A DNA stretch of 64,000 bases from Nostoc sp. PCC 7107 (GCF_000316625.1 NC_019676.1:4606501-4670500); one strand, 5' to 3'; shown: positions 35,585 to 45,368, counted from the stretch's first letter. The notes: generated from the sequence alone by a model not told the origin. Program-made: numbers and translations.

Positions 35585-36526
35585 TCAACTCTGATGAGAA
35601 GTTAACTTTTTTAACCAACTATCTGCTTCTGCGTAGAATTTAAACTTCCTCTCATCAGTGCGAAACTGGGTGGTGTGAACCATTCGTTTACCATTTACCC
35701 ATTTTGTGCCGTGGTGCTTATGCAGTAATTCGTGATACAAAACAAACTCAGTAACAAACTTGGGTACATTAACATTATCAAGGGTTGTACTCATAACTAC
35801 CCGATCTCTCGCTGGTTCATAATGTCCAAATTTACGGTAGGTTTTGATTTGGCTCCATGTCAGCCGCGGTTTGACAAGATTAGCCGCAAAGTATTCATGG
35901 TTGAGTTTGTCAAACAAGTCATTTAAATTATAAAAATTACCTTGAGGATTTTCGGCAATTACATCAGCAATTAAATCCAAATTTAGGAGAACGGAACTAT
36001 ATTCTTCCAAACTAGCATATTCTCTAATCAGTCTAGTGCTTTCTGGATTTTTGCCCAATAGCATACATTTTACTAATGCTTGCAAGACTTCTTCAGATGC
36101 ACTAATAAAACCTTCATTTATCTTCAATGAAACAGCTTTACTAGACTTTTTACCTTGGTATAATCCGGCTAAATTAATAAATTCAATCATGACTACAACT
36201 GAATCTTGTCCTTCTAAAGAGAGAATTTCTTGAGTCATTTGTCGCACATGGTAAGTGCTAATTAGGTGAAGCTTTAAGTTTTGTTCTTCTGTGAGAAATT
36301 TGCACCAGGAATAGATTTTACGAGATGAATTAGTCAGATTTGCAGGGGTGATTTGCAGATTAGCACAAATATGTTCAATTGTGGCTACTATGTTGTTTAA
36401 AGTATCAGTTATTTGTTGATATTGGGCAGTATTTGGCGTAGGAGTAGATGCTAGATGGAAAATATTTTTTAAAATATGATTTTGCTGAACTTTGATATTT
36501 TTAATGCTGATAGTCTCAACTTTCAT
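35585..36526 (-). CDS. SprT-like zinc metalloprotein
   Basis: A 313-residue protein whose C-terminal third looks like a SprT/Spartan-type metalloprotease core: a motif resembling SprT N-termini (NDLFDKLNHEYFAANLVKPRLTWS), RDRVVMSTTLD, and the zinc site His265-Glu266-x-x-His269 in YHELLHKHHG. The N-terminal 200 residues are helical and do not match a family I know. Spartan-like proteins in eukaryotes cut DNA-protein crosslinks, but bacterial SprT-like proteins are mostly unstudied. It is monocistronic with its own terminator and lies directly downstream of kdpD on the same strand (24 bp gap), so read-through from kdp is possible. Confidence 0.75.
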   Translation of the reverse strand: MKVETISIKNIKVQQNHILKNIFHLASTPTPNTAQYQQITDTLNNIVATIEHICANLQITPANLTNSSRKIYSWCKFLTEEQNLKLHLISTYHVRQMTQEILSLEGQDSVVVMIEFINLAGLYQGKKSSKAVSLKINEGFISASEEVLQALVKCMLLGKNPESTRLIREYASLEEYSSVLLNLDLIADVIAENPQGNFYNLNDLFDKLNHEYFAANLVKPRLTWSQIKTYRKFGHYEPARDRVVMSTTLDNVNVPKFVTEFVLYHELLHKHHGTKWVNGKRMVHTTQFRTDERKFKFYAEADSWLKKLTSHQS

Positions 36527-36550
36527 GAGATGTTAGAGAATGAATAATGT

Positions 36551-37711
36551 TCAGATTTTAACTGAAGAATTTTTATCACTAGCAATAATATGAATATCAA
36601 TATTTTTTAATAAGCGCACTAGTTTTTGGGTTAACGAGCCTTTAAGGAGAATTTGCCAGCGAGATCGCTGACTTTCTCCAATGACAATTTGAGTAATGCG
36701 GTATTTTTCAGCAACTTCGGCGATCGCCTGGGCTATGTTACCATTGGTGACACGCAGAAAAGTCCCGGCAAATTCTTGACAGAGCTTTTCACAGTTGTGA
36801 ATATGTAAGCTTTCATCCTTACTTAAGAAGCGTTCAGGATCAGCGACAAACACAACATACAGTGGTGCATTCATGTAATTAGCCAGTCTCGCACCACGTC
36901 GCAGTAATTGTAAGGAATTTGGGTAAGTAGATATACAGACTAAAACTCGTTCATGAATGTTACAAAATTGTCCATTTGGTGTAGAAGCGATCGCATCTTC
37001 TTCAATGTTATCTGCTACCTCTCGCAAAGCCAATTCTCGTAAAGCAATCAAGTTGCGGCGCTGAAAAAAGTTATCTAAAGCTTGTTGAATTTTGGGTTGT
37101 GCGTAAATTTTCCCTTCTAACAACCGTTCTTGCAGAGTTTCCGGTGTAACATCTACTACAACTACTTCGTCAGCCGCTTCTAAAATTCTATCTGGAACCC
37201 TTTCTCGAACAACTACCCCAGTAATTCGAGCTACCAAGTCATTGAGACTTTCTAAATGCTGCACATTCATTGTGGAGTAGACATCAATACCCGCAGCCAA
37301 AATTACTTCTACATCTTGGTAGCGTTTCTCTCGTGGGGAACCAGGGACATTGGTATGGGCGAGTTCATCAACTAAAACCAATTGAGACTTAGAGCCATAG
37401 CTGCTTGTGGGTAGACATCGCTGTAAAATTGTCTCTGTATCCATTTCCGTCAGCGTCAACCCACCTCTAGAAATTTCCTTACGGGGAATGATTTCTAACC
37501 CTACGGCTTTTTCTGCCGTATCTTTACGTCCGTGGGTTTCCAACAGTCCAATAACTACATCAATTCCTTCTTGTTTGAGCGCATTTCCTTCTTCTAACAT
37601 CCGATAGGTTTTACCAACACCCGGAGCCATCCCAATGAAGATTTTATGTTTACCTCGACGTACTGGATAAGAAGAATTGATAGCTGCACCTGAATTAGTG
37701 TTATCTAACAT
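36551..37711 (-). CDS. kdpD: Truncated-type KdpD (sensor N-terminal half only)
   Basis: 386 residues from the ATG at 37711; a TTG would add 11. It contains the KdpD N-terminal domain: Walker A GMAPGVGKTYRML, LLETHGRKDT, LVDELAHTNVPGSPREKRYQDVE and STMNVQHLESLND (about 20-230). A universal-stress-protein-like domain (about 255-380) ends in IVIGESQRSRWQILLKGSLTQKL. The membrane helices and histidine kinase of E. coli KdpD are absent. This short form is the normal cyanobacterial type, described in Anabaena as the last gene of kdpABGCD, not a decayed gene. It probably senses K+ or nucleotide state and acts with another kinase or regulator. No kdpE is present in the window. Confidence 0.92.
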   Translation of the reverse strand: MLDNTNSGAAINSSYPVRRGKHKIFIGMAPGVGKTYRMLEEGNALKQEGIDVVIGLLETHGRKDTAEKAVGLEIIPRKEISRGGLTLTEMDTETILQRCLPTSSYGSKSQLVLVDELAHTNVPGSPREKRYQDVEVILAAGIDVYSTMNVQHLESLNDLVARITGVVVRERVPDRILEAADEVVVVDVTPETLQERLLEGKIYAQPKIQQALDNFFQRRNLIALRELALREVADNIEEDAIASTPNGQFCNIHERVLVCISTYPNSLQLLRRGARLANYMNAPLYVVFVADPERFLSKDESLHIHNCEKLCQEFAGTFLRVTNGNIAQAIAEVAEKYRITQIVIGESQRSRWQILLKGSLTQKLVRLLKNIDIHIIASDKNSSVKI

Positions 37712-37778
37712 GATGGCGTGAGTTGATAGCAAAAAGTTGAACAAACACTCCGCGTTACTCTGCTTTGAAAAACATAGT

Positions 37779-38381
37779 TTATTGATTCAGCTTACGATTG
37801 ATATCTTGCAAATCCAGTGCATAATTCAAGCGGAGAATATTAATTCCTGGTTCGCCAAAAATCCATAAAAATCTGCCATCAGTAAACTTATTCAGTAAAG
37901 GTATGATGTCATCTTCTTTGATACCACGAGCATTAGCGACTCTGGCTATTTGTTCTCTGGCGGCTTTTAAAGAAATATGTGGATCTACACCTGAGCCGGA
38001 GGTATAAATTAAATCTTCAATTGGTTGAATACTTTCTTCTTGGTATTCATTGGCTTTTTCAATCACGCGGTTGAGCAACTCTGGGTTACTAGGAGCAAGA
38101 TTACTACCACCAGATATCCCATTTGGTTTAGCCTTTCTGCCTTGGCTATATCTTACTGTGCTAGGACGACCTTGAAAATAGCGATCGTCAGTGAATATTT
38201 GACCAATCAACGCCGAGCCAATAGGTTTGTCATCTATATTCAGCATGACGCTCCCATTAGCTTGAAAAGGAAATAAACCTTGACCGATTACCAGGATAGC
38301 TAAAGGATAAATTAGTGCCGTTAGCAACCACAATATCAAAGTTATACGAATTGCTCTGAGAGTTTCTCGAAACATTACCAT
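37779..38381 (-). CDS. kdpC: K+-transporting ATPase subunit C
   Basis: The small subunit of the KdpFABC high-affinity K+ pump, which stabilises the complex and raises ATP affinity. 200 residues: one N-terminal membrane helix (TLILWLLTALIYPLAILVIGQGLF) and a periplasmic domain with the conserved SALIGQIFTDDRYFQGRPS, SGGSNLAPSNPEL and TSGSGVDPHISLKAAREQIARVA. All family landmarks are present. A second ATG two codons in (38375) is equally possible. It lies 28 bp after kdpG and 67 bp before kdpD in one transcription unit. Confidence 0.97.
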   Translation of the reverse strand: MVMFRETLRAIRITLILWLLTALIYPLAILVIGQGLFPFQANGSVMLNIDDKPIGSALIGQIFTDDRYFQGRPSTVRYSQGRKAKPNGISGGSNLAPSNPELLNRVIEKANEYQEESIQPIEDLIYTSGSGVDPHISLKAAREQIARVANARGIKEDDIIPLLNKFTDGRFLWIFGEPGINILRLNYALDLQDINRKLNQ

Positions 38382-38409
38382 AAAAAGTGCTGAGGATTAA
38401 ATTTATTTT

Positions 38410-38670
38410 TTAGAAACGTTCTGGTTGAAAAACTACAATCAATAAGTAAATTATCAGCCCTAAAATAATCGCTCCTAAAACACCATACGCCCAAGTAAAT
38501 TGAATTTGTAATGTGGTATTAGTAGCTGCATAAACTCCGCGAGAAATTCCTAAATTGAGAACAAGTCCAATCAGAATTCCCAATACCAGTTTTTGTTTAC
38601 GCCATTGTGGCAAAATATAGGCGATCGCCCGCATTAAATTTATCGGCTCGTTATTCATATTTATCTGCAA
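38410..38670 (-). CDS. kdpG: KdpG: small membrane subunit with a KdpF-like C-terminus
   Basis: 82 residues from the ATG at 38658, or 86 from a TTG at 38670 that has the better ribosome site (AGGGGA at close spacing). Two membrane helices: about 25-45 (LVLGILIGLVLNLGISRG) and about 60-80 (YGVLGAIILGLIIYLLIVVF), ending QPERF. The second helix plus ERF tail looks like the small lipid-like subunit KdpF. Its place between kdpB and kdpC matches the extra gene called kdpG in Anabaena sp. L-31. I infer that KdpG is KdpF with an added N-terminal helix. The function of the extra helix is unknown. Confidence 0.8.
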   Translation of the reverse strand: MQINMNNEPINLMRAIAYILPQWRKQKLVLGILIGLVLNLGISRGVYAATNTTLQIQFTWAYGVLGAIILGLIIYLLIVVFQPERF

Positions 38671-38700
38671 CTTTCCCCTAATAACAGGGCAAAAAATAAA

Positions 38701-38814
38701 TTTTTTTCTTCTTTTACTTTTGCCTTTTTACCCTTCGGGTTCGCCACTTGCTTTATGCCGGGAAACCCGTCCACCGCAGTGGCTCACTTTTGCCTTTTTA
38801 CTTTTTTTGCCTTT
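38701..38814. repeat. Composite dispersed repeats in the kdpB-kdpG spacer
   Basis: Poly-pyrimidine units of the TTTTGCC/TTTTTAC heptamer type flank a short GC-rich repeat (CCCTTCGGGTTCGCC ... GGGAAACCCGTCC) of the sort dispersed in Nostoc genomes. Nearly the whole 144-bp spacer consists of repeats. Confidence 0.7.
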
Positions 38815-40920
38815 CTAAGCCAGCCCTACTGCTGTAATCACCAAATCTAATAGCTTAATCGCAATAAACGGTGCAATCACGCCACCTAAGCCATAAATCA
38901 AAAGATTGCGTTTGAGTAATTGATTAGCTGTCAGCGGTCTAAATTTCACACCTTTTAAAGCTAAAGGAATTAATGCGGGAATAATCACAGCGTTGTAAAT
39001 TAATGCTGATAGCACAGCGGAATTTGTGCTAGTTAAATTCATAATATTCAGACTTTGCAGGTTAGTGGCTGCAAAAATTACCGGAATAATTGCAAAATAC
39101 TTAGCAATATCATTAGCAATAGAAAATGTTGTCAATGCCCCACGGGTAATTAACAGTTGTTTACCAATACTGATAATATCGATGAGTTTGGTAGGGTCAG
39201 AATCTAAATCTACCATGTTGGCTGCTTCTTTAGCAGCTTGAGTACCAGTATTCATCGCCACACCAACATTTGCCTGTGCCAATGCGGGAGCATCGTTAGT
39301 CCCGTCGCCTGTCATGGCGACTAGCTTGCCTTCAGCCTGTTCTCGTTGAATGACGCTGATTTTATCTTCGGGTGTGGCTTCAGCAATAAAATCATCCACA
39401 CCAGCTTCTTTAGCAATCACCGATGCGGTAATATGGTTATCTCCAGTGAGCATAACAGTCCGTACACCCATCCGACGCAATTGGGCAAAACGCTCACGAA
39501 TGCCTGGTTTGACAATATCTTTGAGATAGATCACACCATAAATTTCTAGATCTAAGCAAACTCCTAGAGGTGTACCCCCTTGTTGAGAAACTCGTTGGTA
39601 TGCAGCATCTAGTTCTGGGGTATCTCGGCCGTTGCGGGAAAGAACAAATTCTTTAATCGCGCCAACTGCACCTTTGCGGGCTTCCCGTCCATTGACTAAA
39701 TTTGTCCCACTCATCCGGGTTTTGGCTGAGAATTCCACGGCTGCGGCTTGGTGGGGATCAAAATCTAATCGTGCGCCGAATCTTTCTGCAAGTCGCACAA
39801 TGGATTTACCTTCTGGTGTATCGTCAAATATGCTGGCTATTAGGGCGATATAAGCCAATTCCTGCGTAGAATGACCGTTAACCGGGATAAATTCTTCAGC
39901 TAAACGGTTGCCGAGGGTAATCGTGCCGGTTTTATCGAGAACTAATGTGTTGATATCGCCGCAGGCTTCCACTGATCGTCCAGAGGTAGCGATAACGTTA
40001 AATTGAGCGACTCGATCCATCCCTGCAATACCAATGGCGCTGAGTAAGCCGCCGATGGTTGTGGGGATCAATGCTACTAATAACGCAATTAAAACAGGGA
40101 TGCTGACAGGACTTTGAACGTAGTAGGCAAATGCTGGTAAGGTAGCGACAACAAACAGAAATATTAAGCTTAATACTGCTAGTAAAACTGTGAGGGCGAT
40201 TTCGTTGGGTGTTTTGCTGCGTTCTGCACCCTCTACTAAGGTAATCATCCGATCAATAAAGCCTTTGCCGGGATCAGCTGTGACGCGGATGATTAACTCG
40301 TCAGAGATGATGCGTGTTCCACCTGTAACGGAACTAGCGACATCTGAACCTGATTCTTTGAGAACTGGTGCAGATTCACCCGTAATTGCAGATTCATCCA
40401 CTGAGGCGACACCCATAATCACTTCCCCATCAGCAGGAATGATATCGCCAGCAACGATATATACGTTGTCACCTTGTTGGAGACTAGTGGAAGAAACCTC
40501 GCTAATTGAGCCATCGGCGGCGAGTTTTTTGGCGATGGTTTCTGATTGTGTCGATCGCAACGCATCGGCTTGGGCTTTACCTCGTCCTTCGGCTACGGCT
40601 TCGGCAAAGTTAGCAAACCAGATTGTAAAAAACAATATCCCAGTGAGGATTCCGTTGAACAGTTGCGGATTTCGCTGTTGGGTAGGGCCGAATAAGTTGG
40701 GATCAATGGTAACGGCGAAGGTAACGAGTGTGCCAATCCACACCACAAACATCACCGGATTTTTGATAGCTACTATGGGATTTAGCTTAATAAAAGCATC
40801 CCTAATTGCCCTGGTGTAAATTACTTGATTATTTATTTTGGCTTTTTTCCGCACTTGGCGGCGATCGCTCGGACGCGTTCTTGGTGTTTTTGATTTTGGG
40901 GTAGGTGCAACTGGATTCAT
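38815..40920 (-). CDS. kdpB: K+-transporting ATPase subunit B (P-type ATPase)
   Basis: Catalytic subunit of KdpFABC: it hydrolyses ATP through an aspartyl phosphate to drive K+ uptake. 701 residues, plasma membrane. The phosphorylated Asp329 lies in [12 protein letters not shown], the actuator loop is TGES, and the hinge motif is [20 protein letters not shown]. Seven membrane segments are expected: two before the actuator, two around 245-300, three at the C-terminus. The first 40 residues are basic and variable. The upstream spacer to kdpA carries a heptamer array. All catalytic motifs are intact. Confidence 0.98.
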   Translation of the reverse strand: MNPVAPTPKSKTPRTRPSDRRQVRKKAKINNQVIYTRAIRDAFIKLNPIVAIKNPVMFVVWIGTLVTFAVTIDPNLFGPTQQRNPQLFNGILTGILFFTIWFANFAEAVAEGRGKAQADALRSTQSETIAKKLAADGSISEVSSTSLQQGDNVYIVAGDIIPADGEVIMGVASVDESAITGESAPVLKESGSDVASSVTGGTRIISDELIIRVTADPGKGFIDRMITLVEGAERSKTPNEIALTVLLAVLSLIFLFVVATLPAFAYYVQSPVSIPVLIALLVALIPTTIGGLLSAIGIAGMDRVAQFNVIATSGRSVEACGDINTLVLDKTGTITLGNRLAEEFIPVNGHSTQELAYIALIASIFDDTPEGKSIVRLAERFGARLDFDPHQAAAVEFSAKTRMSGTNLVNGREARKGAVGAIKEFVLSRNGRDTPELDAAYQRVSQQGGTPLGVCLDLEIYGVIYLKDIVKPGIRERFAQLRRMGVRTVMLTGDNHITASVIAKEAGVDDFIAEATPEDKISVIQREQAEGKLVAMTGDGTNDAPALAQANVGVAMNTGTQAAKEAANMVDLDSDPTKLIDIISIGKQLLITRGALTTFSIANDIAKYFAIIPVIFAATNLQSLNIMNLTSTNSAVLSALIYNAVIIPALIPLALKGVKFRPLTANQLLKRNLLIYGLGGVIAPFIAIKLLDLVITAVGLA

Positions 40921-40942
40921 ATATTCAGTAATGCAAGAGAGG

Positions 40943-40984
40943 AAGAAGGCAGGAGGCAGGGGGCAGGGGGCAGGAGGTAGGGGA
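40943..40984. repeat. STRR heptamers in the kdpA-kdpB spacer
   Basis: Units CAGGAGG, CAGGGGG, CAGGGGG, CAGGAGG, TAGGGGA in the 113-bp gap between kdpA and kdpB, 20-30 bp upstream of the kdpB start. Confidence 0.85.
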
Positions 40985-41033
40985 AGCAGAGGAAGAATTA
41001 TTTCTTGTTTCTAACTCCCAACTCAGCACTTTT

Positions 41034-42719
41034 CTAACTGCCAGATGCTAGTTTAAATCCTTCGGCGATGGGGCCTAGGGCTAAAACGGGAAAAAATGTC
41101 AACACGCCTAAAATCAGTACTATGCCTGCTGTAACTGTGGTGAATAGTAATGAATCGGTTTTGAGTGTTCCTGCTGTTTCTGGTGTGACTGGTTTGCGAG
41201 ACATATTATCAGCTAATAGCAAGATGGCAATAATTGGGATATAGCGCCCAGCCAACATACTCAACCCAGTGCTTAAATTCCACCACAGGGTATTATCATT
41301 TAGTTTCTCTAAGCCGGAACCGTTATTAGCTGCGGCTGAGGCATATTCATAAACTACTTGAGAAATACCATGAAAGCCTGGGTTTGTAATTCCTGAGAGG
41401 GAGAAAGGATAAGCTAGGGCGATCGCGCTGGGAATTAAAATCATCATGGGGTGAATCAACAGCACAACGCTGGCGAGGATGATTTCGCGCTTTTCAATTT
41501 TGCGTCCTAAAAATTCCGGTGTGCGTCCCACCATCAACCCCGTTAAGAACACGGTGAGAATTAAGTAAATTAACAAGTAAGCTATACCTGTACCTTGTCC
41601 TCCCCAGATTATTTGCACAAATAAATTAAATAACGTCACAAATAATCCTTGAGGCATGAGAGAATCAAGCATTCCATTAACTGCACCAGTCATTGTGGCG
41701 GTGGTAGTCACTGCCCACAGTGCTGTTTGTATGACTCCAAATCTGACTTCCTTACCTTCTAAATTCGGCAGTTCTACTCCCAATGTGCCGTTAACAAGGG
41801 GATTTCCTTGCAGTTCGCCACTGACTGTTACCCAAACTAAAATCACAAAAGCGGTAAATACCATCCAAAATAACAGCCAAGCTTGTTTGAGATTTTTGGC
41901 AAACATCCCGTAGGTGAATATCAAGGCTGCGGGAATGGAAATCATGGCGATGAGTTCGATTAAGTTAGACGCGCCATTGGGATTTTCAAAGGGATGGGCG
42001 GAATTGGCTGCAAAGAAACCACCGCCGTTCTCACCCAACATTTTAATCATCTCAAAGGACGCGACAGGGCCTCTGGCTAGATATTGTGTGCTGCCCTCTA
42101 GAGTTTCCACAATCAATGGGTTATCTAGGGTTTGCGGTACGCCTAATAACACGAGAGCGATCGCCCCAACTACCGAAATTGGCAGTAATATCCTGGTAAT
42201 GCCACGAATTAGGTCAACATAAAAGTTACCCAACCTTTTACTAGTCAAACCACGAATAAAGGCGATCCCCACCGCCAATCCTGTACCAGCCGAGGTGAAC
42301 ATCAAAAAGCCTAAAGCTGCTACTTGGCTGAAGTAACTCAGGGTTGTCTCTGGGGTGTAGTGTTGTTGATCAGTGTTGGTGACAAAAGAAATGACAGTGT
42401 GTAGTAAGGTATGCCAACGCGGGGCAAAAAAGCCATTGGGATTCCAAGGTAAAAATCTTTGATAATGTATCAAACCAAAAACTAAAATCCCCATAACAAG
42501 ATTGCTGGCAAGAATCGCCCGGATATATTGCCAGCCTGTCATATCATCTTTTCTGTTAACACCTGCTACCAGATAAATGCTGTGTTCAATTGGGTTCATT
42601 AGGGGATCAAGCAGCGTTCTCGCTCCCATGAACACACGCGCTATGTATCTTCCCAATATAGGGGCGATCGCTATGACAAAGCACAGCGTCAGTCCGATTT
42701 GTAAAAAACCTTGTCCCAT
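41034..42719 (-). CDS. kdpA: K+-transporting ATPase subunit A (K+ channel-like)
   Basis: The K+-selecting membrane subunit of KdpFABC. 561 residues with about ten hydrophobic helices and the four-fold SKT-like pore repeats, including [35 protein letters not shown] (selectivity loop) and NNGSGL. The length equals the E. coli protein (557) closely. It is first in the operon kdpA-B-G-C-D. The 565-bp upstream region, shared with the divergent rseP, holds an inverted repeat (42802-42825) that could be its operator. Confidence 0.98.
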   Translation of the reverse strand: MGQGFLQIGLTLCFVIAIAPILGRYIARVFMGARTLLDPLMNPIEHSIYLVAGVNRKDDMTGWQYIRAILASNLVMGILVFGLIHYQRFLPWNPNGFFAPRWHTLLHTVISFVTNTDQQHYTPETTLSYFSQVAALGFLMFTSAGTGLAVGIAFIRGLTSKRLGNFYVDLIRGITRILLPISVVGAIALVLLGVPQTLDNPLIVETLEGSTQYLARGPVASFEMIKMLGENGGGFFAANSAHPFENPNGASNLIELIAMISIPAALIFTYGMFAKNLKQAWLLFWMVFTAFVILVWVTVSGELQGNPLVNGTLGVELPNLEGKEVRFGVIQTALWAVTTTATMTGAVNGMLDSLMPQGLFVTLFNLFVQIIWGGQGTGIAYLLIYLILTVFLTGLMVGRTPEFLGRKIEKREIILASVVLLIHPMMILIPSAIALAYPFSLSGITNPGFHGISQVVYEYASAAANNGSGLEKLNDNTLWWNLSTGLSMLAGRYIPIIAILLLADNMSRKPVTPETAGTLKTDSLLFTTVTAGIVLILGVLTFFPVLALGPIAEGFKLASGS

Positions 42720-43284
42720 TTATTTTGCGCTCAGTTTAACTTAATACTCGCAAGCTAATTATTTTCGATATATTGTGGATTTCCACTTAAAGTATGTAAT
42801 CTATGTCTCAAGATAGAGAGACATAATGTTTTACTTCTGGCTCCCGAATTCTGCTATAAGAGTGAACTATTTGACGATGAAATTGTGAGCAATTTGGCAA
42901 TATTTTATTGAGTCTCAATACATCTATCTAGATTTACTCTGTTTATTCACTACAATTTTTTAGTTACTTTTTAAAGTTTCTGTCAAGAGTATTTAAAATT
43001 TAATATTAGTTACTGTTTGTGGTAATGATCAGGCTTGTTTATGTAATTGCACTAATTTAACAGTAGTTGAGTATACTAATTCCCCTTAAATATGGAATGC
43101 AGATAAACGAAAGATTGAATGGTGATGGTGGCAGAAAAATTGACGAGAGTACATCTTCAATCCAATTTGTGGATATTGATTCCAACTAATCAAGCTCAAC
43201 AGCAGTGACAGGATTTATCTGTGTACTCCATCCCCAACTACTACAATAAACATATATATCCGAATATTTTGACTAATTTGCTTT
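42720..43284. promoter_or_regulatory. 565-bp divergent promoter region kdp / rseP
   Basis: AT-rich and without an ORF or recognised RNA. It must drive kdpABGCD leftward and rseP rightward. The only ordered element seen is the dyad at 42802-42825. Confidence 0.5.
42802..42825. promoter_or_regulatory. Inverted repeat upstream of kdpA
   Basis: TATGTCTC-AAGATAGA-GAGACATA: perfect 8-bp arms with an 8-bp spacer, 83-106 bp before the kdpA start. A candidate operator for K+-regulated transcription; the regulator is not in the window. Confidence 0.4.
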
Positions 43285-44358
43285 ATGTCAGTTTTAGCAG
43301 CGATCGCCGTCTTGGCTGTTTTAATTTTGGTACACGAACTGGGACACTTTGTAGCAGCACGGTCTCAAGGCATTTATGTTAACCGCTTTTCTTTGGGTTT
43401 CGGCCCGGTTTTGTGGAAATATCAAGGAACGGAAACCGAATATGCTGTCCGTGCTTTTCCCTTGGGTGGCTTTGTGGGCTTTCCTGATGATGACCCAGAT
43501 AGTGAAATTCCCCCCAACGACCCGAATTTGCTGCGTAACCGTCCCGTTTTAGATCGGGCGATCGTCATCAGTGCAGGAGTAATAGCAAATTTAATATTTG
43601 CCTATTTAGTGCTAGTTATCCAACTGGGTATTGTTGGTATCCCAGAAAAGTTCAACTATCAACCCGGTGTGCTTGTTCAACCAGTTAATGAACAATCCAT
43701 TGCCTATCAAGCCGGCATTAGAGAAGGTGATATTGTTTTAGCAGTTAATGGTCAAGAACTTCCTGCTTCTGACCAAGCCACTGCTATCTTGACCAAAGAA
43801 ATTCAAACTCATCCCAATCAGGAAATTGCTCTCAAAGTTCAGCAGCAAAATCAACAAGTTTCCCTAAAATTAACCCCAGCACAAGGCACTGATGGTAAAG
43901 GTCTTGTTGGCATTCAACTAGGGCCAAATGGTAAACCCATTTTTCGTAAACCTAATAGTCCTTTCGAGATTTTTGGTATTGCTGCTAATCGCTTCCAACA
44001 GTTATTTATCGGTACACTCAACGGTTTTGGGCAGTTAATTACTAATTTTCAACAAACCATCGGTCAAGTTTCAGGGCCAGTTAATATCGTCAAAGTTGGT
44101 GCAAAATTAGCCGCTGATGACAGCACGAATTTACTATCTTTTGCAGCGATTATTAGCATTAACTTAGCCATTATCAATATCTTGCCTTTACCAGCATTAG
44201 ACGGCGGACAATTAGCTTTTCTATTGATTGAAGGTTTGCGCGGTAAACCCTTACCTAGCCGTATTCAAGAAGGTGTAATGCAAACTGGTTTGGTGCTACT
44301 TCTTGGCTTAGGCATTTTCTTAATAGTCAAAGAAACCATCCAATTAACTACTCAGTAG
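43285..44358 (+). CDS. rseP: RseP/S2P-type site-2 intramembrane metalloprotease
   Basis: A zinc protease of the plasma membrane that cuts transmembrane anti-sigma factors or signal peptides within the bilayer. 357 residues. The catalytic HExxH is His17-Glu-Leu-Gly-His21 in the first helix. A PDZ domain covers about 130-205 (VNEQSIAYQAGIREGDIVLAVNGQE), and the third ligand motif is LPALDGGQLAF (LDG) near 310, followed by the C-terminal helix. One PDZ is typical for cyanobacterial S2P. It is followed by an intrinsic terminator, so it is a single gene; nth comes after a repeat. Confidence 0.95.
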   Translation: MSVLAAIAVLAVLILVHELGHFVAARSQGIYVNRFSLGFGPVLWKYQGTETEYAVRAFPLGGFVGFPDDDPDSEIPPNDPNLLRNRPVLDRAIVISAGVIANLIFAYLVLVIQLGIVGIPEKFNYQPGVLVQPVNEQSIAYQAGIREGDIVLAVNGQELPASDQATAILTKEIQTHPNQEIALKVQQQNQQVSLKLTPAQGTDGKGLVGIQLGPNGKPIFRKPNSPFEIFGIAANRFQQLFIGTLNGFGQLITNFQQTIGQVSGPVNIVKVGAKLAADDSTNLLSFAAIISINLAIINILPLPALDGGQLAFLLIEGLRGKPLPSRIQEGVMQTGLVLLLGLGIFLIVKETIQLTTQ

Positions 44359-44379
44359 AAATGGTACAAAATTAAGGCG

Positions 44380-44440
44380 CTCAGACTCAAGTCTGAGGCT
44401 AACCAAACCAAGCCTGCTTGTGCAGGCTAATTTATTTTTT
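44380..44440 (+). terminator. Two tandem hairpins after rseP, the second with a T-tract
   Basis: CTCAGACT/AGTCTGAG (44380-44397) is followed by AGCCTGC-TTGT-GCAGGCT (44411-44428) and AATTTATTTTTT. The second is a good rho-independent terminator. The paired hairpins resemble a dispersed repeat. Confidence 0.7.
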
Positions 44441-44478
44441 AGTTACTAATTTCTGAGTAAATAGGCACTTATTTTTTA

Positions 44479-44590
44479 GGCGTTGCTGATTAGTTGGATG
44501 ATTTTTATCTTTCGCAGAGACGCAGAGGGGCGGAGAATAAGAGTTTGAGAGATTGAACTTTTAATTTTCATCCTCATATTCAGCAGTGCC
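44479..44590. mobile_element. 112-bp MITE-like element, family B
   Basis: It starts GGCGTTGCTGATTAG and ends CAGCAGTGCC, with an internal CGCAGAGACGCAGAGG and AGAGTTTGAGAG core shared with family A. Flanks ATTTTTTA (44471-44478) and TTTTTTTA (44591-44598) differ at one position, consistent with an 8-bp target duplication. Confidence 0.75.
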
Positions 44591-44627
44591 TTTTTTTACT
44601 TTTGCCTTTTTACTTTTGCCTTTTACC

Positions 44628-45296
44628 ATGACCACTACCCGCAAATCTCCCTCAAAAAAACAACGGGCGTTAGAAATTCTCCATCGCCTGAAGCATCTTT
44701 ATCCAGATGCAACTTGTTCATTAAATTACTCAACACCTGTACAACTACTAGTTGCAACAATTCTCTCCGCTCAATGTACAGATGAGCGTGTCAATAAAGT
44801 TACACCCAATTTATTTGGTCGTTTTCCCGATGCAGCTAGTTTAGCCAATGCTGATTTAGCAGAATTAGAAAATTTAGTGCGTTCTACAGGGTTTTATCAC
44901 AATAAAGCCAAGAATATACAAGCCGCCTGTCGAATGATTGTGAATGAATTTGGCTCGGTTGTGCCTAACCAAATGGAGCAGTTATTAAAATTGCCTGGTG
45001 TAGCACGGAAAACGGCAAATGTTGTTTTAGCTCATGCTTATGGGATAAATGCTGGGGTGACGGTTGATACTCACGTTAAGCGTTTGAGTCAGCGCTTGGG
45101 TTTAACTAAATACGCTGAACCAGTCAAAATTGAACAAGATTTGATGAAGTTATTACCCCAAGCAGATTGGGAAAATTGGTCAATTCGGCTAATTTACCAC
45201 GGTCGCGCTGTTTGTAAAGCCCGTTCTCCTGCTTGTGGAGCTTGTCAGATGGCTGATTTATGTCCTACATCTGACAAAGTGATCACGATAGGCTAG
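44628..45296 (+). CDS. nth: Endonuclease III (base-excision repair)
   Basis: DNA glycosylase/AP lyase that removes oxidised pyrimidines. The ATG at 44628 gives 222 residues; an upstream ATG at 44586 would translate repeat DNA (MPFFTFAFLLLPFT) and is rejected. Helix-hairpin-helix LPGVARKTANVVLAHAYG with the catalytic Lys, VDTHV with the catalytic Asp, and a [4Fe-4S] cluster motif C-x6-C-x2-C-x5-C (CKARSPACGACQMADLC) are all present. The first 15 residues are basic. The gene starts at the end of a heptamer-rich stretch (TTTTGCC/TTTTTAC units, 44592-44627), which replaces a normal ribosome site. Confidence 0.96.
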   Translation: MTTTRKSPSKKQRALEILHRLKHLYPDATCSLNYSTPVQLLVATILSAQCTDERVNKVTPNLFGRFPDAASLANADLAELENLVRSTGFYHNKAKNIQAACRMIVNEFGSVVPNQMEQLLKLPGVARKTANVVLAHAYGINAGVTVDTHVKRLSQRLGLTKYAEPVKIEQDLMKLLPQADWENWSIRLIYHGRAVCKARSPACGACQMADLCPTSDKVITIG

Positions 45297-45368
45297 GCAA
45301 TATCAAGAGTATCCCTAGAATTGATTCGGACACTGTAGAATGGAAAATGCTGTCTTTATTTAGAATGT

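Noticed and set aside
36551-37711. kdpD as a truncated pseudogene
   Set aside because: Lack of the kinase half is the normal cyanobacterial form; the protein ends cleanly after the stress-protein-like domain and the operon is intact.
40190-40819. 209-codon ORF on the plus strand opposite kdpB
   Set aside because: It lies wholly antisense to an intact kdpB with all P-type ATPase motifs. Its residues (Ser/Thr/Pro/Ile-rich) reflect the complementary codons of that gene.
44586-44627. Upstream ATG of nth giving an N-terminal MPFFTFAFLLLPFT
   Set aside because: It translates a pyrimidine-rich heptamer repeat. The ATG at 44628 precedes the conserved basic N-terminus.
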